DNA of 64,000 nucleotides from Circinella umbellata (GCA_025093555.1 JAIWNF010000084.1:62001-126000), one strand, 5' to 3'; shown: positions 12,683 through 24,610, counted from the stretch's first letter. Notes: a model not told the origin generated them from the sequence alone. Program-made: numbers and translations.

Positions 12683-14590
12683 TTAATAGTTGGTCATGGA
12701 GTTTTCGAAAATTTTAGCTAACTGTTCGGCAGCAGGAGCACGAGTAGGAGCTAATCGAGTAACGCGTTCTTGAGGCAAAGCACCTTCAACCAATTGAGGA
12801 ATCATGGAGCTATCGAAACCAAGACCCTTCAAACCATTAGGTACATCAAGTACCTCTACATAATAAAAATATTAAATTCTTTCTGAGTAAACCAAAAATA
12901 ACCTCATATATATTCTTTGGGAGTTCCTTAAATTCATTTGAACCCCCCTTCTTTTTTTCTTTACTAAAGTAAGCATTTTTACCTAAGAAAGCAGTCAATT
13001 TTTCGGCCAAAACATCACCGGCAGTAGTAGGCTTAATGTGAGCAGGATCGGCACCAAAGGCAGCGGCAGCATCAATATGACGGTCAGGGCAAGAAGCGGC
13101 AGTGAAGCGGAAGACAGATGGGGAGGTCAATGAGACGGAGACACCATGAGGGACCAAGGCGTGATCAACCTTGTAACCAGGGTGATGATAGTTCTTGTTC
13201 AAACCAGAGATAGGATAACTTAAACCGTGACACAAGTGGACACCAGCGTTACCAAAACCGATACCGGCAAAGGTAGAAGCAAGTAACATCTGTTGTTGGG
13301 CTTCAAGATCTTCGGGATCCTTGTAAGCACGGGGCAAGTACTTGACGACCATGCGAAGAGCATGAAGAGACCATACGTCACTAATAGGGTTGGATCCTTG
13401 GTAGGCGGGACGAAGGATAGGATCGGCGGGACGAGGAGAACGTTCGTTGTAAGGTAAAGCAGTGTATGATTCAAGAGCATGACTATAATGATAATAATTT
13501 TTCTCATCAATAAACATCTTCCAAGAATTCCTCATTTTTTGTCTTTCTCTCAAGATGGATCAAATCAATCCAATTATCCTTCTATTTCCTTCCATATATT
13601 TTATTTTACTACTTACCACAAGACATCCAAACCACTGGAAGCATGAACTTGAGCAGGCATACTGCGAGTGTTGTCAGGATCAACGATACCAAGATAAGGT
13701 TTCAATGCTCTGTGAGCAATACCAGTCTTGGTGTGCAATGGTTCATAATCAAAAATAGCAGTTCCGGTTGTTTCAGAACCAGTACCAGCGGTAGTAGGGA
13801 CAGCAATCAAAGGCTTAAGTGCTTTTCTAATGGGCAAACCCTTACCAATGGGAGCATTAACAAAATCCAAGAAATCAGCATCAGGATGAGAGCTGTACAA
13901 ACTGGCAGCCTTACAAGTATCCATTACTGAACCACCACCGACGGCAACGAAAGCGTCAGGATTGTGTTGACGAGCAAATTCAATAGCTGACTTGAAACTG
14001 GTATCAGTAGGTTCAACACGGACTGTGTCATAAAGAACATAGTTAACCTTGTTTTGTTCCAAAGATTCAATAACGGCCTTCAAAGGATGCAACTTGGCAA
14101 TCTAGAAAAATGATAAATTATATGAATATCAATACCCTCCCATTCTATAAGACACAAAGTCTGTCTTTTTTTTTATTCACGTAATTATAAACTTTTATAA
14201 AGATTGAAACTTACATTACTATCAGTGTAAACAGCCACCTTCTTTGCCTTGATGTTGTTCAGATCCATACCAATTTCGCTGACATAATAAGTCAAAATTG
14301 AGTATACATTCATTATTTTATTTTTTTGATATTTTTTGTGAAATTATTATTATTCATAATTACCGAGTGACGCCAGGACCGAAACGAATGTTGGAAGCAG
14401 CCATTTCAAAGGCATAATCAGTGGATTCATTACCACTGGCATATTGGCGTCCGTACTTGAGCAAGCTAGAGAAGGATGATGAGGTAGGAGTGTGAGAGTG
14501 TGCGTGGGAATGACAAGGACAGCTACCAGCACCGGCTTGCAACTGACGGAGAGTGGAAACGACTTTAGAACGAGCAGCAGCAGCAGCCAT
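12683..14590 (-). CDS. ADHFE1: Mitochondrial hydroxyacid-oxoacid transhydrogenase (iron-containing alcohol dehydrogenase)
   Basis: Type III (iron-dependent) alcohol dehydrogenase of the ADHFE1 branch, which in animals oxidises 4-hydroxybutyrate while reducing 2-oxoglutarate in mitochondria. Five exons or so encode about 480 residues. The Ala/Arg/Ser-rich N-terminus looks like a mitochondrial presequence. Visible hallmarks are the nucleotide-binding GGGSVMDTCKAA, the motif PTTAGTGSETTGTAIFDYE, and the metal-site region VHLCHGLSYPISGLN followed by VDHALVPHGVSVSLTSP, with His residues at the expected iron-ligand positions. The C-terminus has the branch-specific GALPQERVTRLAPTRAP. The start at 14590 gives the full presequence. 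Gene symbol is by resemblance to the animal enzyme; the actual substrate in this fungus is inferred. Confidence 0.93.
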
Positions 14591-15902
14591 TTTTTGTATT
14601 TATTTGGAGAGAGGGGTGGATATAATAAGAAAAAAAAAGTAAGTAAAAAAAAGGAAAAGAAGAAGGAAAAAGGTTCAATGCAAAAAGAGGAGGTCCATGA
14701 TCTATCCAACTTCGAGTCGGTATTTATTGTTTACACTCCGAGATAAACTTATGACTAAGATCCAGGTAGTGTGCGATCAAGCTTTCCTTTACCCCATCTT
14801 CTTGCTTGTTTATCCTTCTCATATTATATGAGGGGCTACATTACAACAAACTAACTTGATTTTATTTTTCTTTTCCGATAATTGACAACCCTCTTGGAAT
14901 AGCACTTTATTATTAATATCTTAGCCCATGAGGAGCTAGACAAAAAATTGATAAAAGATTTCCCTCTCCTCCCCCCCCCCTTTTCAAATACTGTAATTGA
15001 TATTTCTTCAAATGAGTCTTCGGAATCAAACTACAATTTTCAATTTTACTTAAATAGAAATAGTCTACATATATACATATGTTTTTTAGCATTTTATTTT
15101 CAAATAGTGATAAATAAAACTATCAACTATCATGGCGTAAAGCTATATTATGATTTTTTTTTGACTTTTGAAACCCTTTTACTCCCTTGTTATTATAATA
15201 AGTAAACAGTAATTTTTTATTTTTATCTAAGGGACAAAACGATGGTACAATATCCCTCAAATCGGTAATAGTTTATCCCCAATTTGTTTTTTTACCACGC
15301 TGACCCTCTTGGTGTCACATGAAATAAAAGTGAGAGGAACACAACCCCACAAACCTTCTTCCCACCACTATGCAGAAACGTTATCTATTTTAGTCAGAAT
15401 CGTACGACATAAGAAAAAAAATTCGATAAAAGGCTTCTATAATTCACAGTTAGACTAGAGTGGGGCTAGGTGCTATCGACATAATAATGTAATAAGTAGT
15501 AATAATATTAAGAAAGAAGTTACATTAATGTTTTGAACGTTAAACGACACACCTTCTTTTATAAGAATCATCTTGATTAGATATTGTGCTGTCTTATTAA
15601 AGAACTAAAATTACTATTAAGATACGGAGTATGTTTAATATACCACCTATGATGTATAGTTTGAAAAATTAAGTAATTAATGGAAGAAAAAAACAGATAG
15701 ATTTGCTCTTTTGTACATATTCAAAAAGAAACTGTGCGTGGGTAAAAACTAACCCAAGAAAAGAGTAGTATTTTTTTTTCTCTTCAAATAAAAAAGAAAT
15801 GGACAGCTTTCTCTTTTTTTAACTTTTTAACCTTGAATTCATATTCACCACACAGACACACAGACAATATAAGCCGAAGCAAAAATATAGCTATATAAAG
15901 AA

Positions 15903-16016
15903 CTACTCAATACGGGCATACGGATGATTAGCTCGTGCATTACGTACTATTGAAATCGGCGCACAAAGCCGTTGAACGAGAATTTGACCATTAGGATTCT
16001 TAGAACATGCGATAAA
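15903..16016 (-). CDS. Possible orphan terminal exon or gene relic
   Basis: A 37-codon open frame ending in TAG, preceded exactly by an acceptor-like GTATAG. The peptide has a balanced, protein-like composition (NPNGQILVQRLCAPISIV, then RNARANHPYARIE) quite unlike the surrounding AT-rich sequence. No upstream exon with a start codon could be tied to it, and the family was not recognised. It may be the last exon of an unresolved gene or a relic. Confidence 0.3.
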   Translation of the reverse strand, partial: FIACSKNPNGQILVQRLCAPISIVRNARANHPYARIE

Positions 16017-16234
16017 CTATACGAATACCAACTATGATCAACCTATATACGTATGTAACGTGGCAATAAGTTTAGGAGGGAAAAAAGTTATTCTATTCCC
16101 TTAATATTTTTTTTCATATCTCTGATTTACATATGTTGATAATAAACATCTAACATAATCTATCTTCTCATTTTTCGCCCTATTCTGTTATAATACAGAG
16201 TTGATTTGTCCAGAACTAGAAAGTTTCTGTAGGA

Positions 16235-16324
16235 CAAAGCATTCAAAGCATTCAAAGCATTCAAAGCATTCAAAGCATTCAAAGCATTCAAAGCATTCAA
16301 AGCATTCAAAGCATTCAAAGCATT
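16235..16324 (+). repeat. Tandem repeat: ten exact copies of CAAAGCATT
   Basis: Exactly 90 bp of perfect 9-bp repeats. The unit length is a multiple of three, so the array is open in five of six frames. On the minus strand one frame reads Asn-Ala-Leu repeated, with a further open stretch downstream to a stop near 16170. Confidence 0.97.
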
Positions 16325-16481
16325 AAAAATAGACAACAGTACGAATCTCTAAATAATCCAAAAGCTTTGGTTGTTGAAGTATAAATGTGTTTTTCGAGAC
16401 ATTGTGTAGAATAATAACTAATGAATAACTATAATATGTTTTCTTGGTGGCTATGTCATTGACTACTCAAATTTTCGGCAC

Positions 16482-16516
16482 CGTCGTGATGTAAAAAAAA
16501 AGTTCGAATCACGACG
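16482..16516. other. 9-bp perfect inverted repeat with A-rich loop
   Basis: Arms CGTCGTGAT (16482-16490) and ATCACGACG (16508-16516) are separated by 17 bases containing a poly-A run and GTTCGA. A transcript could fold into a hairpin. It was not assignable to a tRNA because no acceptor or anticodon stems are present. Confidence 0.5.
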
Positions 16517-16678
16517 AGTAAAAAAAAAAAGACGGATATGCATAAGAAAAGGTAAACAGAACGGTATCAATCTCGTTTATATATAATTATTATTGTTATC
16601 ACTATTATTATTATACGTATTATTTCTGTTAAAATTGTTTTAAGCAAAAAAAAAGTTACAATTTTGATAAAAAAGAAT

Positions 16679-18132
16679 TTACTTTTTTAGCAATCCAAAT
16701 TTACGTCGTAGCTGAGAAGCCAAATTAGTTGACGAAACAACACTACCGGGTCTATCGTTTCGTGACGATATAAGCCGGTATGATAAAGAAGGAGATCCAT
16801 TAAATTCAGCGTTCGATGTGGTTTCTGGTAAAGGTGAGCTAAGTGCTGTTAATGTACGAGTATGCCCACGTCTTTGTTGTGATTGTTGCTTCAGCTCTTG
16901 CGGTTGTTGTAGTTGCTGGTGTTGTTGAGCAGAATGATATTCTTCATGTATAGGATGTTGAACAAATATCACAGGTACAGGTGCTTGTTTCAAACTCTGA
17001 TGAATCACTCCATTATTATTTGGGGTAAAAAGAGCCGATTTACGTAATTTTTTCTTACATCCAACAATCAAAATGGTTGGTTCGTACATATGAACCTGTG
17101 CTTTTTTGACATACCCATATATTTATCATTTTTTACATATACGAACATAACACAAAATTCATCAGTATATACGTTTCTGAAGAAGAAAAAAAGTAGTATT
17201 TTACAATTATATATAAACAAGATTTTTACCATTGAACGTAATGTGTTTTCTGGTTTTCCTAAAACAACTTCAATTGTGACACTAATCTAACATACATAAA
17301 GAAACATGATGGGAAGCAATCACAATAAAAGTCACTAAAGAAGGAAAATTTACCCTAAATATATGTATACTTATGCGCGCTTTTTTCTGCTTTACCTTAT
17401 CTTCGTGTTGTTGGGCGTCCAAAGTATAGTTTAATAGTTGCGTTGCTGCCTCTTTTGGGTTGGGGGTATCTATACATATTATTATTATAAAAAGTTTAGA
17501 TGATAGTAATATATATGAGTTCAATATGTTATACGTTGAATAAAGTAATTAGTATGATGCGCTATGATTACACATGGTAATGGTAAGGAAAAGAGAAATG
17601 TGTCTTGATTTGATATATATATTGTATATACTTACGATTATGGTGCATACCAATCACAACCACCTCATCACCGTTATCCACGAGGTTCTAAATGTATACG
17701 TATAAACATTATAATTAAGTCATATATGTATGTAAATATATATATTATATACATATATGAAATTCTTACCATAGCATATTGTATCACAGCAACGGCACCT
17801 GACATATCTTCACAGTCATCCAAAATGATCATGAATAACCTAGATTCGGTACAAGGATGGTATCCCTCGTTTGCTGTTCTTAAGGTATACGATAAAAAGG
17901 ACTCGCTGAGTATATTATCAAAAGAAACTCGGTGTCGATATGACTTTTTTAAATCTCCAGATTGGAAAGAAAGGCGAGAAAAGCGCGAATCGTGTGCAAG
18001 AATTGAACTGTTATCATTAATGCTACTGTTGTTTTTATCGCTGTTGCTAATATGATGGCTGTCGTCTTCATCGTCGTCGTTATGGGTATTGTTTACCGCA
18101 TCCATGCTACTCTCACTTTCACACAAGATCAT
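16679..18132 (-). CDS. Universal stress protein (UspA-fold) domain protein
   Basis: Multi-exon gene (introns near 17770-17690, 17630-17470 and 17400-17090). After an acidic Ser/Asn-rich leader of about 75 residues, the UspA alpha/beta fold is readable: RLFMIILDDCEDMSGAVAV as strand 1, then NLVDNGDEVVVIGMHHN, DTPNPKEAATQLLNYTL, and near the end YEPTILIVGCKKKLRKSAL and QAPVPVIFVQHP. A Gln/His-rich tail with a Ser/Thr-rich end follows. UspA-type proteins bind ATP or other ligands and respond to stress. The usual G-x2-G ATP loop after the fourth strand is replaced by a Lys-rich segment, so ATP binding is doubtful. The start at 18132 is the first ATG of the open frame; a shorter start is possible. 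Confidence 0.75.
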
Positions 18133-18648
18133 GCTGTGTTTTTTAATAAAAATATACTCTTTAATGATATAGTTTGTTATCCATTCGTTTGTTAATATCT
18201 GTAATATAGTAAAATGATATAAAAAAAATTAACAATAAAAGGGAAAAAGGAGAAAATAAGTGTGTGAAAGTAAGAGAGAAGAGAAAAGAAGCAAAATATA
18301 ACTTGAATGTCCACAATTCCTTCATTTTGAGTATATAATACATAATCCGCATATTATTAATATACACCTTTACCCATCCTGTCACCATCATCACCCCCCC
18401 CCCAAAAAAAAACACCACGAATCTTTCTCTTTAAGCTTCCCCTTTCTTCCCATCACCCACCCCCCGTTTTTTTTTTCTTTTTGGGCCAGAATGCTTGGCA
18501 TCCTTTGGGGTTGCTGTTTCTAGTACATATCACACTACCTGAATCTCATATATTCACATACTCACATATCACACGCATATATACATACATTTACAATACC
18601 CAATACTGTTGTTTATTATTTGATTTCAAATCGAAAATAAAAGTTTTT
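18133..18648. other. Spacer between the stress-protein gene and OST4
   Basis: AT-rich with C and A runs near 18395-18480. It lies upstream of the stress-protein gene and downstream of OST4, both on the minus strand. No gene or regulatory motif was identified. Confidence 0.5.
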
Positions 18649-18780
18649 TTATGCTGTTTTAAGTTTATTGGATGACCGTTTTTCACCATTGACAGAGACA
18701 TAGTGATATACCACAATTAAAATCATGGTCGCAACACCGAGTGAATTGGCAATGAAAGCGAGCTGTGTATCCGTCATCAT
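18649..18780 (-). CDS. OST4: Oligosaccharyltransferase subunit Ost4
   Basis: A 43-codon intronless gene, too short for standard ORF cut-offs. The peptide begins MMTDTQLAFIANSLGVATM and continues with ILIVVYHYVSVNG, then a short basic tail. This matches the Ost4 pattern: a short lumenal N-terminus, one transmembrane helix, and the conserved YHYV at the cytosolic end, close in size to the human protein (37 residues). Ost4 is a single-helix ER membrane subunit that stabilises the oligosaccharyltransferase, which transfers the dolichol-linked glycan to Asn in nascent proteins. Two adjacent ATGs (18780 and 18777) are possible starts. Confidence 0.93.
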   Translation of the reverse strand: MMTDTQLAFIANSLGVATMILIVVYHYVSVNGEKRSSNKLKTA

Positions 18781-19343
18781 GGTTTCCGTTTTACTCTTTT
18801 ATTGCTTCTTCTTCGTTCTTCTATTTAGACTTTACATTAATATATTTACATATATAAATAATTACAATCTGTATATATAACACGTGTCATCCATAAATTT
18901 TTTCCCTTACCAAAGGGTATAAAAAGGAGGTCAATTTAATATGGCTTTTTTTGTTTTCCTTTTAGGTTCGCGTTTTTTGTAAATGGGAATTTGATCTCAA
19001 TTGGAAGGAAAAAGACAATCCTTGAAATAAAAACAGTATAAAAAAAAGGAATGAAAAAAAAAATGGTTATGCGAAAGAGATTGTCGTATCTTGTTTTTAT
19101 TGGTTGCCTAGTTACTACAGCTTTACTCCGTTGATTTCAGTGCTGCTTGTTTTATAATTTTTAATTGCCATCTTGTTTTTAAGAGAAAACCGGCCTGAAC
19201 AATAAGCTGCCTTCTGAATAACAAAGTTGACAGCTGTCAAATACAATATTTTATCAGCTGGTACATGATGCAGCAAGAGGAAAGTAAAAAGGACAACAAA
19301 CTAATATAACTACATGTCTCATCAATTTATTAATTACTATCAA
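18781..19343. other. OST4 upstream region
   Basis: AT-rich promoter side of OST4 and 3' side of the F-box gene relic. No coding content or motif recognised. Confidence 0.5.
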
Positions 19344-21578
19344 TTAAAGATCATCTTCCCCACTTGTATTATTTTCAAAATTACTATCATGCCCAAAGTA
19401 AGCGATTACTATATTACTAGATAAAAGCACTTGACGTGCCTTAAACTTGTCTATATTTCTAATATTTCTAAGCACTATTAGTTTTATACTACAATCAACA
19501 CCGTCTTTATCAAATTCGTGTAATGCTTCTGGACTAAGGTCAACCGTGTCGAATTCGACTTGTTGCAAAAATTCTAGCGTTGCCAGCTTACTAATAATTT
19601 CTTGCATATCAAAATTCATCGTAGTCGACATCCCACGAACTTCTATCAACATCAGATTGGAGATATTTGCCACGATATCCAGCACAGCATGAGTCGTTCC
19701 GGTACAATAGCCGATTTCCACGTGCGTTAAATTTCTTAATTTTCCAAATAAGTGTTTTGCGGTAGTCATTTTGTTGCTATCAACGTTGTTACTGTTGCTG
19801 TTGCTGTTAGTGTCGTCTGTCGCCCCTGCATGTAAGCTACATTGTGATATTCTAAGTTGGTTTGATTCCTGTAATGAGCCAATTACTTGCAATGTTTCCT
19901 TCGTTATACCATGGCGTACAAAGCATTCCAGAGATAAAAAATAAAGTGATGGACATTTGGAGAGCATGGATAACAGATTGTGCTCTTGAATTGGAGATAA
20001 GTTTTTTGCATAGATAGACAATCGATGTATATTTGGCATATAATCTAGAATGGATAAAAATGCTCAATCATCAGCACTACCACAAATACCATACTCTTCC
20101 GTTATTGTTGTTGCTTGTTGCTGTTCTGAATATAGTACAAGCTCTAATTCCTCAATTGTCTTTTGGTGTGTTTCTAAAAAGGGTTTGGTAATGGCACCAG
20201 ATACAATGTTATACAATAATAAATAACGCAAACCATGAGCCTTTGTTGAAATCCGATCAATTACTGTATCAATTACGTCCGTATAATCATCCACATTAAG
20301 AGTCAATATAGTCAACTCAGGACAATATTGATGAATCGCTGGTAATGCACCCTCATCAAAACTACGGAGGTTAATAACACGCAGTTTAATATTTGGTGAA
20401 CGCTTGAATAAACCTATAAGCCTATTACCTTGCACCATACCGTGATAACATCCAAATCAATATTTTTCAACATCGTTGTATATGTGGTAACGTTGGTACC
20501 GAAAACCATTTTGAAGTACTTCAACAATAATATTTGAGCTTCGTTAGATTCTTGCAAATCATGAGGAGGCGGGATAATGATGCTGCAAATTCTCCATGAA
20601 AAGAAACACTCAGCTCTTTCAATGTTTTTGATATATTGGATAACACCCAATCATGACTATTATTATCCCAGTATTCTAAAATTACCACAACAAAATATGA
20701 ATTCAAAGAAAGAAAGAAAAAAACTGGGAAGTCAGGCACAAACCACAAAAAGAAGAAAGCTATTTACTTGTCGATACACAAAGTTTTTGAATGTTCGGAA
20801 AGTCGGCATAACTTATCCAAGAAGCTCCATACATTTATCAAACATTAACTGTGATGAACAACCAATTGATAGTTTTTTGATATGTGCTGTGATTTTAGGT
20901 AATAGCTGAAGAGTTGGGTCGTAGGAAACAGGGTATATAGTACAAATGCGCGATATTTTTGGATAATGCAATAAACGATCGCGCCAAGTCCGAGATACTT
21001 TGACGCATGCACCACGACTTTTTCTCGGCATATAATTAACAATTGTACAAGCAAGGTCATAGGGAAGTTGAGCCAAAAAATCAATACAGATCGCTATCCT
21101 AGCACTTGCATTCTGATATAATGCTTTGAGTATCTCGTAATCATTATCCGTTTTTGAAATATTATGCATGCCTTCGCTAGTAATGGCTATCACTCTATTC
21201 TGTTGACCACGCATCGAATATACTTGCGCCACAGAAATATAGCCTACAGAATCTCGTGGGGCATTTTCTATAAGAGTTACTGCATTTTTTAATTGTTGTG
21301 CAAGATCGCCAAAGATTCATTCGAAGCTTTAACGCTTTTATGAGCATCTTCTTTAACGTATGAACGACTTCATTTGATTGTTTGATTGCTTCGTCATAGT
21401 GTTCTCGATTGTACGCGTCTTTTACACCTGATGACAACTGTTCCCGTACCTCTTCAACATTAAGAGAGAAAATGTTGGTATTATCGATTGGATCAGTTGA
21501 TGACAGTCGTCGTTTTAATAGTCGTTTTGGTGTGGATTCTGCTTTTCTTTTTACTGATTCTTGTTGGCTGAACGGCAT
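19344..21578 (-). pseudogene. F-box/LRR protein gene, apparently frameshifted
   Basis: The minus strand holds the pieces of one F-box/LRR protein in order but in changing frames. From 21578: a basic leader (MPFSQQESVKRK) and helical region to EVVHT; then KEDAHKSVKASNES two bases out; then FGDLAQQLKNAV through an F-box-like core (DFLAQLPYDLACTIVNYM, CVKVSRTWRDRLLHYPKI); then a possible intron near 20770-20690; EYWDNNSHDWVLSN; a shift to VFGTNVTTYTTMLKNIDLDV; another shift to VQGNRLIGLFKRSPN with LRR-like repeats; finally MPNIHRLSIYAKNLSP to the stop at 19344. One or two breaks could be short introns, but near 21310 and 20440 the frames swap within a few bases with a stop nearby, so a plain intron does not explain them. 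Either a decaying gene or an error-rich assembly. Confidence 0.6.
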
Positions 21579-22235
21579 TGAAGTGTTATGCGTTATTAAA
21601 GCTCAAAGAAAAAAGAGGAACCTGTTGGTCACACAATATAGTATGCTTAGTACTGCGGATCTTGACTTTCCATGTGGACATTTTACTGTTACTATTTTGT
21701 TAATAATCCAGTAGAAATGCTTTTTCTTATCAAGAGTTATGCGCATAAAATTCTATGGCAACATCTTGCACCGATCGTTGCCGCCTCTATCTCAGTCTTA
21801 TCCATTTTATATATTAATTATTACTACATTACTTTTATCTTAATAGTACAGTATATATATGAGATTCATATCGGAAATAATGACAGAATAATCTCGTTTT
21901 ACACTCTATTCAGAACAAAAAAAGTGTTCGACTATGTATAAAATAAAGAAAAAATCAATCGATTTGATCATTATTTCCATACTTCTTGGCACGGTTAAAA
22001 TAAAGCATTATATAAAGATAATATATTATGATTCAATCGAGAACAAATGTGACAACGAGTTCTTCAACATAGAGAAGTATAATAGTGCGATCATAGATAT
22101 TAATTACGTACAAAAGGACACCGGTTAAAGTCATTATCGACAAAAATCGTTTTTTACAAAAACCAAAAACGACACTTGTCATGGCTACTTTTTTGGTTGT
22201 CTTGTATTACTGTATTTCACTTTTTCTAAGGAGCA
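21579..22235. other. Divergent spacer
   Basis: AT-rich region between the F-box relic and the divergent membrane-protein gene. Random short ORFs only. Confidence 0.5.
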
Positions 22236-24610
22236 ATGGACACAACAGTCAACAAATCGAAAAAGAAATGTTTGTTGGGCGCAAATAATAGAATATATCA
22301 GACACTTTTTTTTGTTTTGCCGATACCCCTTATTTTTTTTATTTTTTTTGGTATTCACTTATCCATATTGATCTAACGGCCTCCTATAATAAAGTCAACA
22401 AGGAATTACGTAAAACATTTGTTTTATTCTATTTCAGCTACCCTAGATCAATGTCAGCACTTATCAAAGAATATACCATCTTCTCCTGAAATAAGTAAGA
22501 CATTTAATTTCAACTATCATCTAAACCAACCTCCACTCCTATAATATACTACATTGAGACACATACACAAAACTTTCTTCTTTTCTCTTCCTTCTTTTTT
22601 TTTTGTTACGTAACTTGTTTTCTTTAATTATTTTCTTTTTTAATCTGTATTAAATTTCATAACAAATATATAAAAATATACATGTTATAAACTTATTTCC
22701 TTTCTTTTATAATTAAATATATTGTACATTTAATATTTAAACACTATTACCAATAATAAACTTTTATTTCTACAGCAGAGCAAAGAGAAGGGAAGGATCG
22801 AAACATTGTAAAAACTGTAATTACAATATAAGGTCCTCATAGCATGATATTTGATGCTCGACAAGGTATGAAAATTTGTTGACACTAATGTAATCCTTTA
22901 ATATATAATTATACATTGCTTTACTGTTCTTTCTAAAAAGCTTATTTATAATTACATATCATAAAATTATATAGTTGAATGTGGAGATAATGGCAATACA
23001 GATACTATATGCTCACCACAGAAAGGAGAAGTTTGGGAAAATAGTACTTGGCATCAAATAATATGGAATCCAAGGTATATTGATACTAGATAAGGCTTTT
23101 TCTTTTGCTTATTATTCTTCAGCCGACTTAAGAATTTATTATCATCTTATTTTTTTTATTATATAGTTATCCGATTTATGCTGCTCATGTAAGCATCTTT
23201 TTTATACGTAAACAATAAACTTGTGCTCTATATCATATTAAAAATCCAATATATAACATATAGGAATTTATCGATATTTACTTATATTCTGTTAATAATT
23301 ATCAAAACACAATGGTTAAAAATTGGACGACTATTGAACCAAATATCGCTAATTTCCCAATATTTATTGATGACACTTTCTTCCCAACATATTATCAAAA
23401 AGAGGATGATATACATGAAGCATTTATTTATATTGTTGGTAGTGATGTCAACCCAGATCAAGAAATGAAGAATCGGTATTCCGATTATCCAGCACCGATA
23501 TTAATTCAAGTTATTCAAAGTAAGGATGAAAGGAACAGTGATAAATGAAACAAAAATAAATAAATACGTAAGAGAGAAGTAAAAATAACTATGAAATGTG
23601 AACAGCGGGTACCTAATATAATGGTAATATAATATAATGTAGAAACTGATCCGATTTCAGCAAAAAATGATACAACTATAATAAATGGTTCGAATCAAAC
23701 AGAATTAAATACTACTGGGGTAATACAACCATGGATGATAGCCATTGTTGTACTTGCATGTATTGTAGCTATAGTAGCATGTCTTATCATGATATGGGCT
23801 ATCCGTCATGTCCGTCGACGAAAACTTGTATTTAATGAAAAAGGTCATGGTAAGCTATTCTTTACTCTTGTAATCGCTTTCTATCTCTTTTTTCTCATTT
23901 CCTTTGTCATCATTCTCGTAATTTCTATTTTTTTTTGTTCTGTGTAAAATGACCCAATGAGTGCAAACGCGAATAATAATAATACTATTGTTCTAATAGA
24001 AGGTGGAGGAATCAGTGAACCAGTTACCACTACCACTACCACTATCAAGGATTTGGCCTGTTCTTCCATAATGTGTTCCGGTAACAGCAGTAGCACTCAA
24101 TCTAAAAACGATAAAAGTTACATTATTCCACCAGTAATAGATGGATCCATACGAAGTAATATTCAACTTCCATCAGTAATGATATTGGATCATTATGGAA
24201 GTAGTTATCTTCCACCAGATAGCATGATCATTCAACCTCAATCAGTCGCTTCTTGTAGTAACATTTCCACCCCATCCACTGATACTCCTCCTATCTCTTC
24301 AGCAGATGCCCTAATGATTGCCGATAAATTCAGACAACATATGCGACGACCAGAATGGCAACAACATCAACAGCAACAAATGCAAAAAGATGATGAAGAA
24401 TCCAAACGACGACAGCTAAGTGAAGAACTGTTGAAAAAAGAATTAGCAGCAGAAGGAACATTAATGAAAAAAGTGGGTAAACGTGCACAGTTGCTTAGCG
24501 TATTTTCTGATTGTGAAGAAGAAAAGGTGAATAGTATTGTTGCTGTTGCAGGTGATAATAATAACAATGATCATAATCATAATACTTCTTTTTCTCCATC
24601 CCACTCCTAA
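22236..24610 (+). CDS. Single-pass cell-surface protein with Kre9/Knh1-like ectodomain
   Basis: Eight exons (22236-22350, 22439-22495, 22833-22865, 22975-23074, 23167-23188, 23264-23519, 23661-23849, 24000-24610) join in phase to a 460-residue protein; this start and splice path is my reconstruction. Order: short basic leader and hydrophobic signal segment (TLFFVLPIPLIFFIFFA), ectodomain with GEVWENSTWHQIIWNPSYP and a later ILIQVIQ strand, typical of the Ig-like Ser-Thr-rich/Kre9-Knh1 domain, several N-glycosylation sequons, a transmembrane helix (WMIAIVVLACIVAIVACLI) followed by an Arg-rich stop-transfer, and a Ser/Gln-rich cytosolic tail with a coiled-coil-like Glu/Lys stretch. This resembles a cell-wall sensor layout, but no function is proven. 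The third exon uses a weak ATAAG acceptor and is the least certain. Confidence 0.75.

Larger units (their letters stand above)
14591..16678. other. 2.1-kb gene-poor region with a tandem repeat
   Basis: Mostly AT-rich sequence upstream of the alcohol dehydrogenase. It contains a coding-like island on the minus strand (15903-16016), a ten-copy 9-bp tandem repeat (16235-16324) and a 9-bp inverted repeat (16482-16516), each listed separately. Confidence 0.5.

Noticed and set aside
16235..16324. CRISPR array or telomeric repeat
   Set aside because: Units are directly tandem with no spacers and the sequence is not a G-rich telomere unit; the genome is eukaryotic.
16482..16516. tRNA gene suggested by a GTTCGAATC box inside a hairpin
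   Set aside because: The T-loop-like box is not flanked by a proper T-stem without a 12-base insertion, and no matching acceptor, D or anticodon arms lie upstream.
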